Source: a virus
Virus record (IMG/VR): IMGVR_UViG_3300031521_000238
Location: 1-32,689 of that record
Length of the DNA: 32,689 nt
Direction: 5' to 3' (one strand)
Shown one piece after another: positions 1 through 8,014 of the stretch (positions are counted from its first letter, which is position 1; every line of letters starts with the position of its first letter). The notes beneath the pieces are model-generated. The model had not been told where the DNA came from and did not search any database. It saw only the letters and a list, made by a program, of their open reading frames with translations. The position numbers were made by a program, and so were the translations under genes.

Positions 1-117
1 TTAGCCCCTGAAATGGCCGAAGCAATTTTAGCGTGGAATAGGTTTGAAGGCATTGCGAAACTAGAGGTAGTAACCAATAAGATTCAGAAAATTGTGAAGG
101 GGAAAGAGAATGAATGA
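1..117 (+). CDS. C-terminal end of an unknown phage protein (partial)
   Basis: An open frame enters from the left edge and stops at TGA 115-117, giving 38 residues that begin LAPEMAEAIL and end KGKENE. The segment is hydrophilic and helical-looking, and no domain can be assigned from so short a piece. The following gene starts inside its last codons (ATG at 110), so the two are probably translated from one message. Phage small-protein clusters upstream of terminase often contain such fragments of Ead/Ea22-like proteins, but that resemblance is weak here. Confidence 0.5.
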   Translation, partial: LAPEMAEAILAWNRFEGIAKLEVVTNKIQKIVKGKENE

Positions 118-607
118 TGAAGATATTGTAATGGGTAGAGGTCAGGCATATCGTGGAAATCCAATAGATTTGGAGGATAAAAGGATGAGTGAATTAAAGA
201 AATATGAGTATGCTATGATTGACATTGGCCAGTCAGACAGCAATAAAAAACATTGTATGACTAATTGTATAAACCTTGCTGAACAGGCTGACAATGAGAT
301 CGCAGAGCTAAAAGAAAAACTGGACCGCTCCGAATCAAAGCCCAGCGAAACCGCCAAGGATCAAAGGATTAGGGAGCTTGAAGCTAAGGTAGAAGAAATA
401 TCGATAGCGCACAACAATCAAGGGGAATTGCGTTATATGGCAGAGCAAACCATCGCCGCATTGCAAGCCCAGATTGAGGAATTAAAGGGATACGCAAACC
501 ACCTTCCCAAATGCGGTAAAACCAAACATGCATTTATCCAGGCAATAAAATGCAAGTGCGGATATGACAATATGGTTGCAAAATACACAGCCAAACAAAA
601 GGACTAA
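110..607 (+). CDS. Hypothetical coiled-coil protein with C-terminal Cys cluster
   Basis: No family recognised. The 165-residue frame has a charged heptad-like helix (about residues 55-125, rich in E, K, L, A) and a C-terminal Cys-bearing segment (LPKCGK and IKCKCGYD) that could bind metal. Two starts are possible. ATG 110 has a purine-rich leader and overlaps the upstream gene. ATG 185 (MSELKK) has a perfect GGAGG at 172-176 with 8-nt spacing and is probably the main start, giving 140 residues. It sits at the head of a run of small same-strand genes leading to terminase, so it is probably an accessory early/middle gene. Confidence 0.6.
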   Translation: MNDEDIVMGRGQAYRGNPIDLEDKRMSELKKYEYAMIDIGQSDSNKKHCMTNCINLAEQADNEIAELKEKLDRSESKPSETAKDQRIRELEAKVEEISIAHNNQGELRYMAEQTIAALQAQIEELKGYANHLPKCGKTKHAFIQAIKCKCGYDNMVAKYTAKQKD

Positions 608-618
608 AATGAGATATC

Positions 619-837
619 ATGCTGAGTTTACCTAAAGAAGAATTAGAGCGTTACGGACAATGGGCGGGGAACTCGAAAGGGCAACAAGAAGACATTTCCT
701 GCTGCCGGTACAAAGTATGGCCAAATACTTGCGGACCAACACCTCATCAGTGTAAAAGAAAGCGCGGGTTTGGTTATAAGGGATGGTTTTGCAAACAACA
801 TGCAAAACGATATCCCGAAGATTATGTGCCAATATAA
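619..837 (+). CDS. Small Cys/His-rich protein, putative zinc-binding
   Basis: A 72-residue basic protein starting MLSLPKEELERYGQW. It contains a C-C pair, CGPTPHQCKRKRGF, and WFCKQHAKRY. The order C...C..HxC...C..H suggests a single zinc-binding module. Small proteins with a closing FCKQHA-type motif are common in tailed phages and are annotated only as hypothetical. The two opposite-strand frames here are shadows. It follows the coiled-coil gene by 11 nt, so co-transcription is likely. DNA or RNA binding is a reasonable guess from charge and zinc-type spacing, but nothing shows it directly. Confidence 0.55.
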   Translation: MLSLPKEELERYGQWAGNSKGQQEDISCCRYKVWPNTCGPTPHQCKRKRGFGYKGWFCKQHAKRYPEDYVPI

Positions 838-879
838 GGCGCATAACAACGAGTTAAACCTAACTGAAAAGGACTAACC

Positions 880-1104
880 ATGCCAGATATAGAAAAATGT
901 ACTGGAATACTTTTTGTTACTCAACCGATGGTTTGTGACCCACGCAGTGGAATGGCGCAACAGTACGAATTATATTGTAAGATTAGCAATAAATGCGAGA
1001 GGTTCAAGGCTACATTCTCAGAACCATACCAATGGATTAGCGCACCAGCCCCAGACTTCAAACCAGAATCGGGATGCTCTAATTTTATGGAGGTTAGGAA
1101 ATGA
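880..1104 (+). CDS. Hypothetical small Cys-containing protein
   Basis: A 74-residue protein, MPDIEKCTG to MEVRK, with five cysteines spread through the chain and several aromatic residues. No known domain is seen. The start ATG follows a GAAAAGGACT purine tract at a suitable distance, and its stop TGA overlaps the next start ATG in an ATGA junction at 1101-1104. That supports this frame over the longer overlapping frame at 914-1216, which lacks a proper leader. Confidence 0.55.
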   Translation: MPDIEKCTGILFVTQPMVCDPRSGMAQQYELYCKISNKCERFKATFSEPYQWISAPAPDFKPESGCSNFMEVRK

Positions 1105-1301
1105 AAAAGATTTTAGCAATCGTATTTTTAACCATCGTATTTGGCCTGTTTTATGTATTAATTTTTTGGGTGTACCCATTAGGATTAGACTATCTGTTTA
1201 CTATCAGATTCTTTAATGTTCTGGTGTTTCATTTATCATTCATATGCTTAATGGCAATAATAATAGCAGCAAATGCAGCGATAAAGGAGCTATTAAAATG
1301 A
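1101..1301 (+). CDS. Small two-span membrane protein
   Basis: The 66 residues form two long hydrophobic segments, about 4-28 and 36-60, with a short polar turn between them and a Lys at each end (MKKIL, KELLK). This is the pattern of a two-helix inner-membrane protein. It is linked at both ends by 4-nt ATGA overlaps to the neighbours, so it is translationally coupled. The role is unknown. It is far from the lysis cassette, so a holin role is not favoured. Confidence 0.6.
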   Translation: MKKILAIVFLTIVFGLFYVLIFWVYPLGLDYLFTIRFFNVLVFHLSFICLMAIIIAANAAIKELLK

Positions 1302-1474
1302 TCAAAGCAATAATCCAATTTTTCTATAATTTAACGCATAAGAAATCTTATCGGACTACATCTTATATCGGGGCGTTATCAGCTTGGAATATACCAATAG
1401 GTAACGTTATAATATTCCATATTGATAAAAAGATCATTCACGACATTACCGATGATAGGATTATTAAGCTATAA
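1298..1474 (+). CDS. Hypothetical 58-residue protein
   Basis: Starts at ATG 1298, inside an ATGA overlap with the preceding gene and behind AAAGGAGC (about 1282-1289), the best ribosome site nearby. An upstream in-frame ATG at 1244 lies inside the membrane-protein gene and is less likely. The product (MIKAIIQFFYNL to DRIIKL) is basic at the N-terminus, then has alternating hydrophobic residues. No family recognised. Confidence 0.5.
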   Translation: MIKAIIQFFYNLTHKKSYRTTSYIGALSAWNIPIGNVIIFHIDKKIIHDITDDRIIKL

Positions 1475-1512
1475 TACTTGCACGAATCAAAATATGATGC
1501 TAAGGTGATTAT

Positions 1513-1764
1513 ATGGAAAACAGGTGCGAATGGGATGAAAGATACCCGCCAGAATCATGCATTACAAGAGTACTACATCAATTTACCCTTGAGCGCATGG
1601 ACAAGTCAGCATGGCAACATACAGAATATAAGCCAAATCCAGGACAAAAACCTAAGACAGAAGCGCAAAAGTTAAAGGCTAAATTAGCGGCAAGGAAACG
1701 TGCCAACCTTGAATCAAATAGCAAATATTACAGAGAGGAAATGCCCGATGAATTACCATCTTGA
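1513..1764 (+). CDS. Hypothetical basic protein upstream of terminase
   Basis: An 83-residue protein, MENRCEWDERYPPESC to DELPS, whose C-terminal half is strongly basic (KTEAQKLKAKLAARKRANLE). It reads like a small nucleic-acid-binding or HNH-adjacent protein, but no catalytic motif is visible. Its 3' end overlaps the start of the next gene (ATG 1748) by 17 nt. The alternative frame at 1478-1675 is less convincing: it lacks a good leader and has a less coding-like composition. Confidence 0.5.
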   Translation: MENRCEWDERYPPESCITRVLHQFTLERMDKSAWQHTEYKPNPGQKPKTEAQKLKAKLAARKRANLESNSKYYREEMPDELPS

Positions 1765-2197
1765 TCCATTGACAGCTATAACCGCAAGACCAGAGTTTTG
1801 GCGGTATACCGGTAATTACTCAGTCGAAAAAGGAAAGATTCCAACAGCCGACCAGAAAAAATATACTTATTCGATGATTGTCAAGCAATTCCATATTGGA
1901 TGCCAAACGATAAGAGACGCAAAGATTGCATTATTTGGTGAATTGGTGCAACTGAATGAAGGAAAATATAATAAATTGATCGATTATCTAAAGGATAAAA
2001 TAAATAAGCCAAAATATAAGAAAGGTCTAAATATCGCTACATTGGCTGCTGAATTAGATATTAATAAGTTTACCGCCGTATCAATATCTAAGAAACTATT
2101 AGGTAAAGGAAGTGGGTATACCACTGAGGAATACGAAACCTTGAAAAATCATCTTGCAACTGTTAAGATAGAAAAAAGAGGCCCGTATAAAACTTGA
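1748..2197 (+). CDS. terS: Putative terminase small subunit / DNA-binding protein
   Basis: A 149-residue protein starting MNYHLDPLTAIT. Start chosen at ATG 1748 because AGAGGAA lies 7 nt upstream; the longer frame from 1700 has no ribosome site. The chain carries two helix-turn-helix-like stretches, one around SMIVKQFHIGCQTIRDAK and one around IATLAAELDINKFTAVS, in a basic protein. It ends in a TTGA overlap with the large terminase gene. Small terminases normally lie directly upstream of the large subunit and recognise the packaging site, so position and DNA-binding character support the call. No direct family signature is visible, and a transcriptional regulator is the alternative. Confidence 0.5.
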   Translation: MNYHLDPLTAITARPEFWRYTGNYSVEKGKIPTADQKKYTYSMIVKQFHIGCQTIRDAKIALFGELVQLNEGKYNKLIDYLKDKINKPKYKKGLNIATLAAELDINKFTAVSISKKLLGKGSGYTTEEYETLKNHLATVKIEKRGPYKT

Positions 2198-3438
2198 TAG
2201 AAATTAATTCGGTTTATAAGCAGTTATTTGGTGATGATGGGACGCTTAGGAAAGATGTCAGATATTTTGTTGAAGTAGGCGGGAGGCGATCAGCCAAGAC
2301 ACATGATGGGGCCGTGTCGCCATTGATTATTACCGCACTATCCGAGCCTGAACATTTTATACCATGCATTAGGAAGGTTGCCGCCACACTTAAGGATTCA
2401 GTGTTCTCCGAATTAACTTCTTTCAAACGAGAGCATGATATACCTGGTGCCGTCAATAAAACAGATAAAGAAATAACTTTGCCGAATGGATCTCGGTTTC
2501 GTGGGTTTGGGCTTGATGATCCAGATAAATTAAAATCACTTAGTAAGGCAACAATAATTTGGATAGAAGAAGCTAACGAATTATCCGAGTCAGATTTTGA
2601 TAGTATAGACGCTGGATTGTCTCCCGCTAAATATCCAGGTAGAATAATTTTAACATTCAATCCGATGCCACAAATACCGGGGTCATTGCATTGGCTACAG
2701 CGTCGCTTCCTTCAATGCCCATACGAATTATCCAAGGCATATGTTGACCAAAAGACCAATGCGCTTGTATTGCGTACATGGTACAAAGATAATAAGTTTT
2801 GCCCGCCTGAAACGGTTAAGGTTTTAGAGGGATACGAAAAGACTAATCCAGAACTTTACAAACTTTGGGCCTTAGGTGAATTTACCAAACTTGAAGGCGT
2901 AGTATTTGACAATTGGGATATTGCGCCTTGTGTGCCTGATGGTATTGTTAATGATTCGCAAGGATGCGCCGTAGATTTTGGATTTAGCAACGATCCCGCC
3001 GCATGTGTAAGGCTATGGATTTATAATAACGATATCTACGCCAAGCAATTAGTTTATAAAACTGGACTTCATAATCAAATGTTATTTAATGAAATGAAGG
3101 CGGCGGGGGTTGAAGAGTTTGAAAGAGTAGTAGCGGATAGCGCAAGGCCAGACATTATTAGCGACCTGAAAGATTTGGGGATTAAAGGTATTGATGGTGT
3201 TAAAAAATACTCAGGTTATAAAGAAGAAGTAGCCAATAGAATAAAATCGTATAATATTCATATAGTCGAAGGATCAACGGATTTAATAAGAGAAATATCG
3301 ACATATTCGTGGATGAGAGATAAAAACGGAAAGCAATTACCAAAACTGCAAGACGGAGAAGATCACGCAATTGACTGCATTTTGATGTTTTGCTCTGACT
3401 TCGTTAAAGCCCCTAAGTTTGAAATGTTCTTTGTTTAG
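2194..3438 (+). CDS. terL: Terminase large subunit (ATPase-nuclease)
   Basis: DNA-packaging motor of the Terminase_3/PBSX XtmB type, 414 residues. N-terminal ATPase: Walker A GGRRSAKT at residues 29-36, Walker B-like TIIWIEEANE near 119-128, and the coupling motif ILTFNPMP near 150. C-terminal RNase H-like nuclease: acidic residues in GCAVDFGFSND (about 257-267), in VVADSARPDII, and in GEDHAIDCI near the end. Start is TTG at 2194 in a TTGA overlap with the upstream gene. No strong ribosome site is visible, so translation is probably coupled. Length is normal for the family. The opposite-strand frame at 2214-2660 is a shadow. Confidence 0.95.
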   Translation: MIEINSVYKQLFGDDGTLRKDVRYFVEVGGRRSAKTHDGAVSPLIITALSEPEHFIPCIRKVAATLKDSVFSELTSFKREHDIPGAVNKTDKEITLPNGSRFRGFGLDDPDKLKSLSKATIIWIEEANELSESDFDSIDAGLSPAKYPGRIILTFNPMPQIPGSLHWLQRRFLQCPYELSKAYVDQKTNALVLRTWYKDNKFCPPETVKVLEGYEKTNPELYKLWALGEFTKLEGVVFDNWDIAPCVPDGIVNDSQGCAVDFGFSNDPAACVRLWIYNNDIYAKQLVYKTGLHNQMLFNEMKAAGVEEFERVVADSARPDIISDLKDLGIKGIDGVKKYSGYKEEVANRIKSYNIHIVEGSTDLIREISTYSWMRDKNGKQLPKLQDGEDHAIDCILMFCSDFVKAPKFEMFFV

Positions 3439-3540
3439 CTTTCCCATTTATGCAAAAACGCCATCCATAAAATACATTGACATTTTATAACAATACGTGC
3501 AATATCTCCATTGTGCATAAGTCAATAGAACAAAGTAGCT

Positions 3541-3570
3541 TAGACATTTTCTTATTGAAATATCTAAAAT
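3541..3570 (+). promoter_or_regulatory. Putative sigma70-type promoter for the head operon
   Basis: In the 160-bp gap after terL, TAGACA (3541-3546) and TAAAAT (3565-3570) are each 5/6 to consensus and separated by 18 bp. Transcription would start about 22 nt before the portal ATG, leaving AAGGG (3586-3590) as ribosome site. A second candidate upstream, TTGACA at 3477-3482 with CAATAT 17 bp later, has a perfect -35 but a weak -10. Confidence 0.5.
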
Positions 3571-3598
3571 CTAAATTTACATATAAAGGGCACAACTA

Positions 3599-5752
3599 AT
3601 GGGCCTATTTGATCGCATCCAATCTAATGGCAAAGTATTGTCATGGGCTAAATCTACCATTAGCAAGATGAGCCAACAAGTAGCCGACTCGATTAGAAGT
3701 ATATTCCAGGTTAAATGGAGTTATTCGGCGAGACGCGATGCATTGGCCTATTTGGAGATGTTCCACACTTCCCCAAGATTAAATGCCGTTGATATTATAG
3801 CAAATGATGAGGCTAACGTAGTTTTTAAGGTATACAAAAAATCAGACTTGCGAATGGGTAAGGATGATGCTGAACCAATTGCGGACCATCCTATTTATGA
3901 ATTATTAGAAAACCCGATACCTTCACGGCAAGACTTTGACGGGTTTACTATTCGCTATTTAACCCGTGTGTGGCTTGAGTTGCAAGGCGATTGTTATTGG
4001 GTGGTAGTGCGTGATCGATTAGGCCAGCCCCGTGAAATATATCCTATACCATCCAATTGGGTAATTTCAGCACCGACTATTTCAATGCCTTATTTTTTAG
4101 TAATGCCACAAGGTAATACCGCATCCCAAACATTAGAGATTGCGCCGGAAAATGTTATATGGTTTAAGACTCCTAATGTCGCGCAACCATATGCGCGTGG
4201 ACGTGGGCGTGCCGAAGTTGTGGGCGATGAAATTGAATCGGATGAATATGCCGCCAAATATGGAAAAAACTTTTTCTTTAACGATGCCACGCCACGATCA
4301 ATAATCACTGCCCCGGGTGCTAATGAGGCATCGGTCAAGGCATTAAAGGAAACATGGAACCAACAATATCAGGGTGTATCTAATGCCCAAAAAATGGGCG
4401 TGCTTGGATGGGATGCGAAACTTTTGCAGCTTTCCACAAGCCCCAAGGAAATGGATTTTACTGCTACCCGTACTTTATTGCGGGATATGGTCAACCAGAA
4501 TTGGCAAATACCTCCTGAGATTTTTGGGATATTAGAATCAAGCAACCGCAGTACCATAGACTCTGCATTTTATCTATACGCAAAAAATGTTTTAAGCAAA
4601 AGACTATTGCGCTTTGAATCGTTTATTAATCGCCAACTTATGCCTATGTATGGCAAAGATTGCGCAATTAAGTTTGACAATATCATACCGGAAGATCATG
4701 AGTTTGCTTTGACAATGGCTAACGCTGGATGGGAAAAAGGTACTATTACCCGTGGCGAATGGCGTACTAAAGTAGGTATGGGCAAATTAGGCAATACACT
4801 TGATGATGAGATTGTTATGTCTTATAGCCTTATACCTCAGAACATAAATGAGCCGTCGCCAGATCCTAAGTCTGTAGTTATTCCCACTGACCAACAGGCG
4901 GGCAATGATGAGCCAATAAAACCATCCAAGCCAATTGGTCAAGATTATCCTGATGAAGAGCCTGTTAAATCAGCCAAGAAAGGATTGAATCAAGAGAGAA
5001 AATCCGCAATCTGGAATCAATTTGATAAGGCCGCAACCGCACAGGAATATCCGTTTAGGCAAGCAATTAAAAAGATTGCCGATGCGCAACAGAAAGAGTT
5101 TAATAGAGAGTTTGAAGATTTAATAGGAACAGGGCTATCACCGTCTCAGGCTATGGAAAACGCCGCCGATAAGGTATTTGGTGAAGCTGCAAACAACTCA
5201 TTGAAACGTGCTTTATATAATGGGTGGATGGATTCGATGAAAGCAGGGCTTGCTTTTGCTAATGCAACCGCTGGAACTAAAATTGATTTTACCTTAGTAC
5301 AACCAGGTTTTAAGGCATGGATAGAAAAGTATGGCTTGGAACGTGCCACGCTAATTAATGAAACGTCTAAAAAACAATTAAGCAATTCTTTAAGCCAAGG
5401 CGTTCAGGACGGGGAATCGATCCTTGAATTGCAGGATCGTGTGAAAGATCAATTTGATGGATTGCGAGATTACCGTAGTGAGAGAATTTCACGAACTGAA
5501 TCTACTGCCACAATGAATAGCGGGGCGATTGATACATATAAGGCCGCTGGAATTAAAAGTAAGACTTGGCTGGCTACTATGGACGACAGGACTCGGGACG
5601 CACACGCCGAATTAGATGACCAAACAATCGATATTGATGACGATTTTAATGTGGGCGGTGATATAATGTCAGCCCCTGGATTGGGCAATGACCCCGCAGA
5701 AAATATAAATTGCCGCTGTACCGTGATAGCCTCATTTGAGGATAAAGAATAA
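3599..5752 (+). CDS. Portal protein fused to Mu gpF-like minor head domain
   Basis: 717 residues. The first ~400 are an HK97-type portal: the dodecameric ring at the capsid vertex through which DNA passes, with typical segments such as NAVDIIANDEANV, DHPIYELLENP and VNQNWQIPPEIFGI. A charged, Pro/Lys/Asp-rich linker follows at about 420-465, then a helical region, then a C-terminal Mu gpF-like module (~600-717). That module shows RTESTATMNSGA, TWLATMDDRTRDAHAELDDQ and the closing PAENINCRC. The frame is open throughout, with no stop or frameshift at the junction. These are usually two adjacent genes, so it is either a genuine fusion or a precursor cut later. AAGGG precedes the ATG at 8 nt. 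The next small gene overlaps by one base (TAATG). Confidence 0.93.
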   Translation: MGLFDRIQSNGKVLSWAKSTISKMSQQVADSIRSIFQVKWSYSARRDALAYLEMFHTSPRLNAVDIIANDEANVVFKVYKKSDLRMGKDDAEPIADHPIYELLENPIPSRQDFDGFTIRYLTRVWLELQGDCYWVVVRDRLGQPREIYPIPSNWVISAPTISMPYFLVMPQGNTASQTLEIAPENVIWFKTPNVAQPYARGRGRAEVVGDEIESDEYAAKYGKNFFFNDATPRSIITAPGANEASVKALKETWNQQYQGVSNAQKMGVLGWDAKLLQLSTSPKEMDFTATRTLLRDMVNQNWQIPPEIFGILESSNRSTIDSAFYLYAKNVLSKRLLRFESFINRQLMPMYGKDCAIKFDNIIPEDHEFALTMANAGWEKGTITRGEWRTKVGMGKLGNTLDDEIVMSYSLIPQNINEPSPDPKSVVIPTDQQAGNDEPIKPSKPIGQDYPDEEPVKSAKKGLNQERKSAIWNQFDKAATAQEYPFRQAIKKIADAQQKEFNREFEDLIGTGLSPSQAMENAADKVFGEAANNSLKRALYNGWMDSMKAGLAFANATAGTKIDFTLVQPGFKAWIEKYGLERATLINETSKKQLSNSLSQGVQDGESILELQDRVKDQFDGLRDYRSERISRTESTATMNSGAIDTYKAAGIKSKTWLATMDDRTRDAHAELDDQTIDIDDDFNVGGDIMSAPGLGNDPAENINCRCTVIASFEDKE

Positions 5753-5865
5753 TGCTCTGCCAAAAATGCAATAACGTATTAGTACTATACAAAGGTTATT
5801 ATTGGTGTTCACATTGTGGCAAGATGACTAAACCTCATTTTATTAAAAGGATCGTCAAGAAATGA
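5752..5865 (+). CDS. 37-residue zinc-ribbon microprotein
   Basis: A short gene that fits exactly between its neighbours. ATG 5752 overlaps the portal stop (TAATG), and its TGA 5863-5865 overlaps the next ATG (ATGA at 5862). The product MLCQKCNNVLVLYKGYYWCS continues HCGKMTK and has two CxxC knuckles (CQKC at residues 3-6, CSHC at 19-22), the hallmark of a rubredoxin-like zinc ribbon, followed by a basic tail. Function unknown. Similar tiny zinc ribbons occur next to portal/MuF genes in other phages. Coupling at both ends suggests it is made with head proteins. Confidence 0.7.
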   Translation: MLCQKCNNVLVLYKGYYWCSHCGKMTKPHFIKRIVKK

Positions 5866-6320
5866 CTGAATATAATTTTAGCGTAAAGAAAGGCGATACA
5901 TTCAATGGTGTTTCGTTTACTATTATTGTAAACACTCTTTTTTATGTAAATTTGGTAGTATTTCCGGTCACTGGCGCAACCAATCGAATTTATGTTGCAA
6001 ATGATACAGGCACAAAATATATATGGTCTGGATCGGCTTATACAGTTACCACTAATTCGATTTATTTAGACTTAACTAATGCGTCATTACTCTGCCAATT
6101 TAAGCCAGACGCTTATTCGGCGGCGGCATTGACTTTAACCAATCTATCGGGCCTAACAATCACTAATGCGGTCAATGGTCAATTCCAAATCAATCCACAA
6201 ATTATCAATATTCCTTGGCGCACGTATCAATATGATGTGCAGATTACTTTAGCGGGTGGTGTTGTCAAAACTTATGTATCGGGCACTATGACAGTAACAG
6301 AGGATATTAGCAATGTCTGA
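5862..6320 (+). CDS. Putative virion protein with beta-sandwich domain
   Basis: 152 residues, mostly beta-rich. It opens with SVKKGDTFNGVSF and closes with IPWRTYQYDVQITLAGGVVKTY and TVTEDISNV. This is the layout of the small Ig-like or BppU-N-terminal-like domains found in phage fibres and baseplates. A central segment (DTGTKYIWSGSAYT) resembles a motif common in tail-fibre proteins and appears inserted between the two halves of the sandwich. Start is in an ATGA overlap with the zinc ribbon, and the end overlaps the next gene by 8 nt. With its neighbour it may form an adaptor plus fibre pair. Whether it sits on the head or tail cannot be told. Confidence 0.6.
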   Translation: MTEYNFSVKKGDTFNGVSFTIIVNTLFYVNLVVFPVTGATNRIYVANDTGTKYIWSGSAYTVTTNSIYLDLTNASLLCQFKPDAYSAAALTLTNLSGLTITNAVNGQFQINPQIINIPWRTYQYDVQITLAGGVVKTYVSGTMTVTEDISNV

Positions 6321-7806
6321 TATTATTACTGTCAATGTTATTGACTCGCAAGAAATAGTATCGGTTAGCGTTATCGACGATATAGAATTAATTGATATTA
6401 CTGTTAATGAAATTGGTATTGCTGGATCAAATGGAATCGGGATCCCTCCCGGTGGAGAGCCTGGGCAGGTTTTAGCTAAGGTTGACTATAACGATTATAA
6501 TACACATTGGGTTACTGGTGGAAGTGGCGGCGGCGCAGTTGATAGTGTAAACGGAAAGACTGGCATAGTCATATTAAATAAATCAGATATTGGACTTGCT
6601 AATGTTGATAATACCAGCGATGCAAATAAACCAATATCTACAGCACAAGCAATTGCGATCAATGATAATAGCATAAATCTATCAAATGTCATGAGCACAG
6701 GTCTTATATCTGGCGGTCAATTATCAATAAATGCCGATCCAACTAAGTTTAATATAATGTCCGGTCAAGGTGTAATTGTCGATAATCATACTGACCCGAT
6801 TAATCCGATTAGGACTATTGTCACATGGGCCGATCAGTCGGGATTGACTGACCCATTATTGACTACTGATGCGACTACTTATATTAGCATTAATTCATTA
6901 GGTGCATTTACTTATTCAAATAATATACCATCTAATGCCGAGCGGAGAGACAGTATTTTAATTGGATGGCTGGATCATCCCAATCAATCAATAATTGAAA
7001 CTGTAAAAGTACAACCCAACTCTATCACTGATGTTGCAGCTCAGTTAAATGACTTCATGTTGGCCTTTGGCCCTTTTAATATTAACGGAAATGAATATTC
7101 GCCACAATCAGGGCTACATGTAAAGCGTTCGGCTGGAAATACCTTTGATAGTAATGCTAATTATGTGAATAATAGAGCAAGCCCTAATGTTATAACGACG
7201 GGAATCGAATCTCCTATAAGTTTCTTTTATTATTATCGCGATGGTGTAGGAGATTGGTTTAATAGTGTAGTTCCTCAATCTGTTATTGATCCAGATCATT
7301 GGGATGATAATAGTGGTACTCTTGCCAATGTTCCTGCTGGCAATTGGACTGTTCAGATAATTAGTTTTTATTCTCAAACACAAAGTAATGACATTCAATA
7401 TGGTCAAAAAACATATGCAACATTATCTGCCGCGCAATCTGACCTTCAGTCGGCAATTGCCATAAACCCATATAATGCCTATGACACATTTAGAGCATGG
7501 GCAATTGTAAAGCAAGGGGCTACTGACCTAACTAATCCAGCGCAAGCTTTATTCGTATCAGCCGGTAAACTTGGCATGACATCCATCCAGTCCGGTGGCG
7601 GTACAGGGGGAGAAGTCAATACAGCTTCAAATATTGGCCTAACCGGAATAGGATTATATGATTCAAAAGTTGGTGTTAATTTGCAATTTAGAAACATTCA
7701 AGGCAATGGAGATATTACAATATCTCTTGACAATTCCAATCATTCAGTAGTATTGCAATCAAATGTCAAACCATGCGCGGCGGCAATGGCAATCGCCCTA
7801 AGTTAA
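6313..7806 (+). CDS. Fibre-like structural protein
   Basis: 497 residues. The N-terminus is a run of short valine/isoleucine-rich beta strands, then a glycine-rich stretch with PGGEPGQVLAKVDYNDYNTHWV and SVNGKTGIVILNKSDIGLANVDNTSD. These phrases recur in many phage fibre and head-fibre proteins as shaft or trimerisation segments. The middle and C-terminal parts are Asn/Ser/Thr-rich and beta-like, without recognisable enzyme motifs. Start overlaps the preceding gene by 8 nt. Position between portal and capsid genes rather than at the end of the tail operon suggests a head fibre or an appendage, but this is inference. Confidence 0.65.
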   Translation: MSDIITVNVIDSQEIVSVSVIDDIELIDITVNEIGIAGSNGIGIPPGGEPGQVLAKVDYNDYNTHWVTGGSGGGAVDSVNGKTGIVILNKSDIGLANVDNTSDANKPISTAQAIAINDNSINLSNVMSTGLISGGQLSINADPTKFNIMSGQGVIVDNHTDPINPIRTIVTWADQSGLTDPLLTTDATTYISINSLGAFTYSNNIPSNAERRDSILIGWLDHPNQSIIETVKVQPNSITDVAAQLNDFMLAFGPFNINGNEYSPQSGLHVKRSAGNTFDSNANYVNNRASPNVITTGIESPISFFYYYRDGVGDWFNSVVPQSVIDPDHWDDNSGTLANVPAGNWTVQIISFYSQTQSNDIQYGQKTYATLSAAQSDLQSAIAINPYNAYDTFRAWAIVKQGATDLTNPAQALFVSAGKLGMTSIQSGGGTGGEVNTASNIGLTGIGLYDSKVGVNLQFRNIQGNGDITISLDNSNHSVVLQSNVKPCAAAMAIALS

Positions 7807-7813
7807 GGAAACT

Positions 7814-8014
7814 ATGACAACATTAGCGCACGTTCAAGAATTAATAGATGGTGGACTAATTACCAAAAAGGAAGCAAGGCAATTTTTGAATAATAAAAAG
7901 GATGCATTAAATTTAATTGTTGAAGATATGTATCGTAATTATGACATTGACACATATGCTAATACTAAAAAAGAAATTGAAGATATTAAAACAATAGTGG
8001 CAGGATTAGTATGA
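7814..8014 (+). CDS. Hypothetical 66-residue helical protein
   Basis: Begins MTTLAHVQELIDGGLITKKEA and is predicted from composition to be helical and hydrophilic. AAGGAAACT lies immediately before the ATG. It ends in an ATGA overlap with the following structural gene. No family recognised. Its size and location fit a small adaptor or chaperone for the fibre-like proteins on either side, but there is no direct evidence. Confidence 0.55.
   Translation: MTTLAHVQELIDGGLITKKEARQFLNNKKDALNLIVEDMYRNYDIDTYANTKKEIEDIKTIVAGLV

Noticed and set aside
914-1216. 100-residue plus-strand frame overlapping the 880-1104 gene
   Set aside because: The 880 frame has a leader and an ATGA junction with the next gene; this one has neither and cuts across the membrane-protein gene.
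2214-2660. 148-residue open frame on the minus strand opposite terL
   Set aside because: It lies wholly within the clear terminase ATPase domain, has no ribosome site, and its Ser/Leu/Pro-rich translation is a typical mirror of an AT-rich coding strand.
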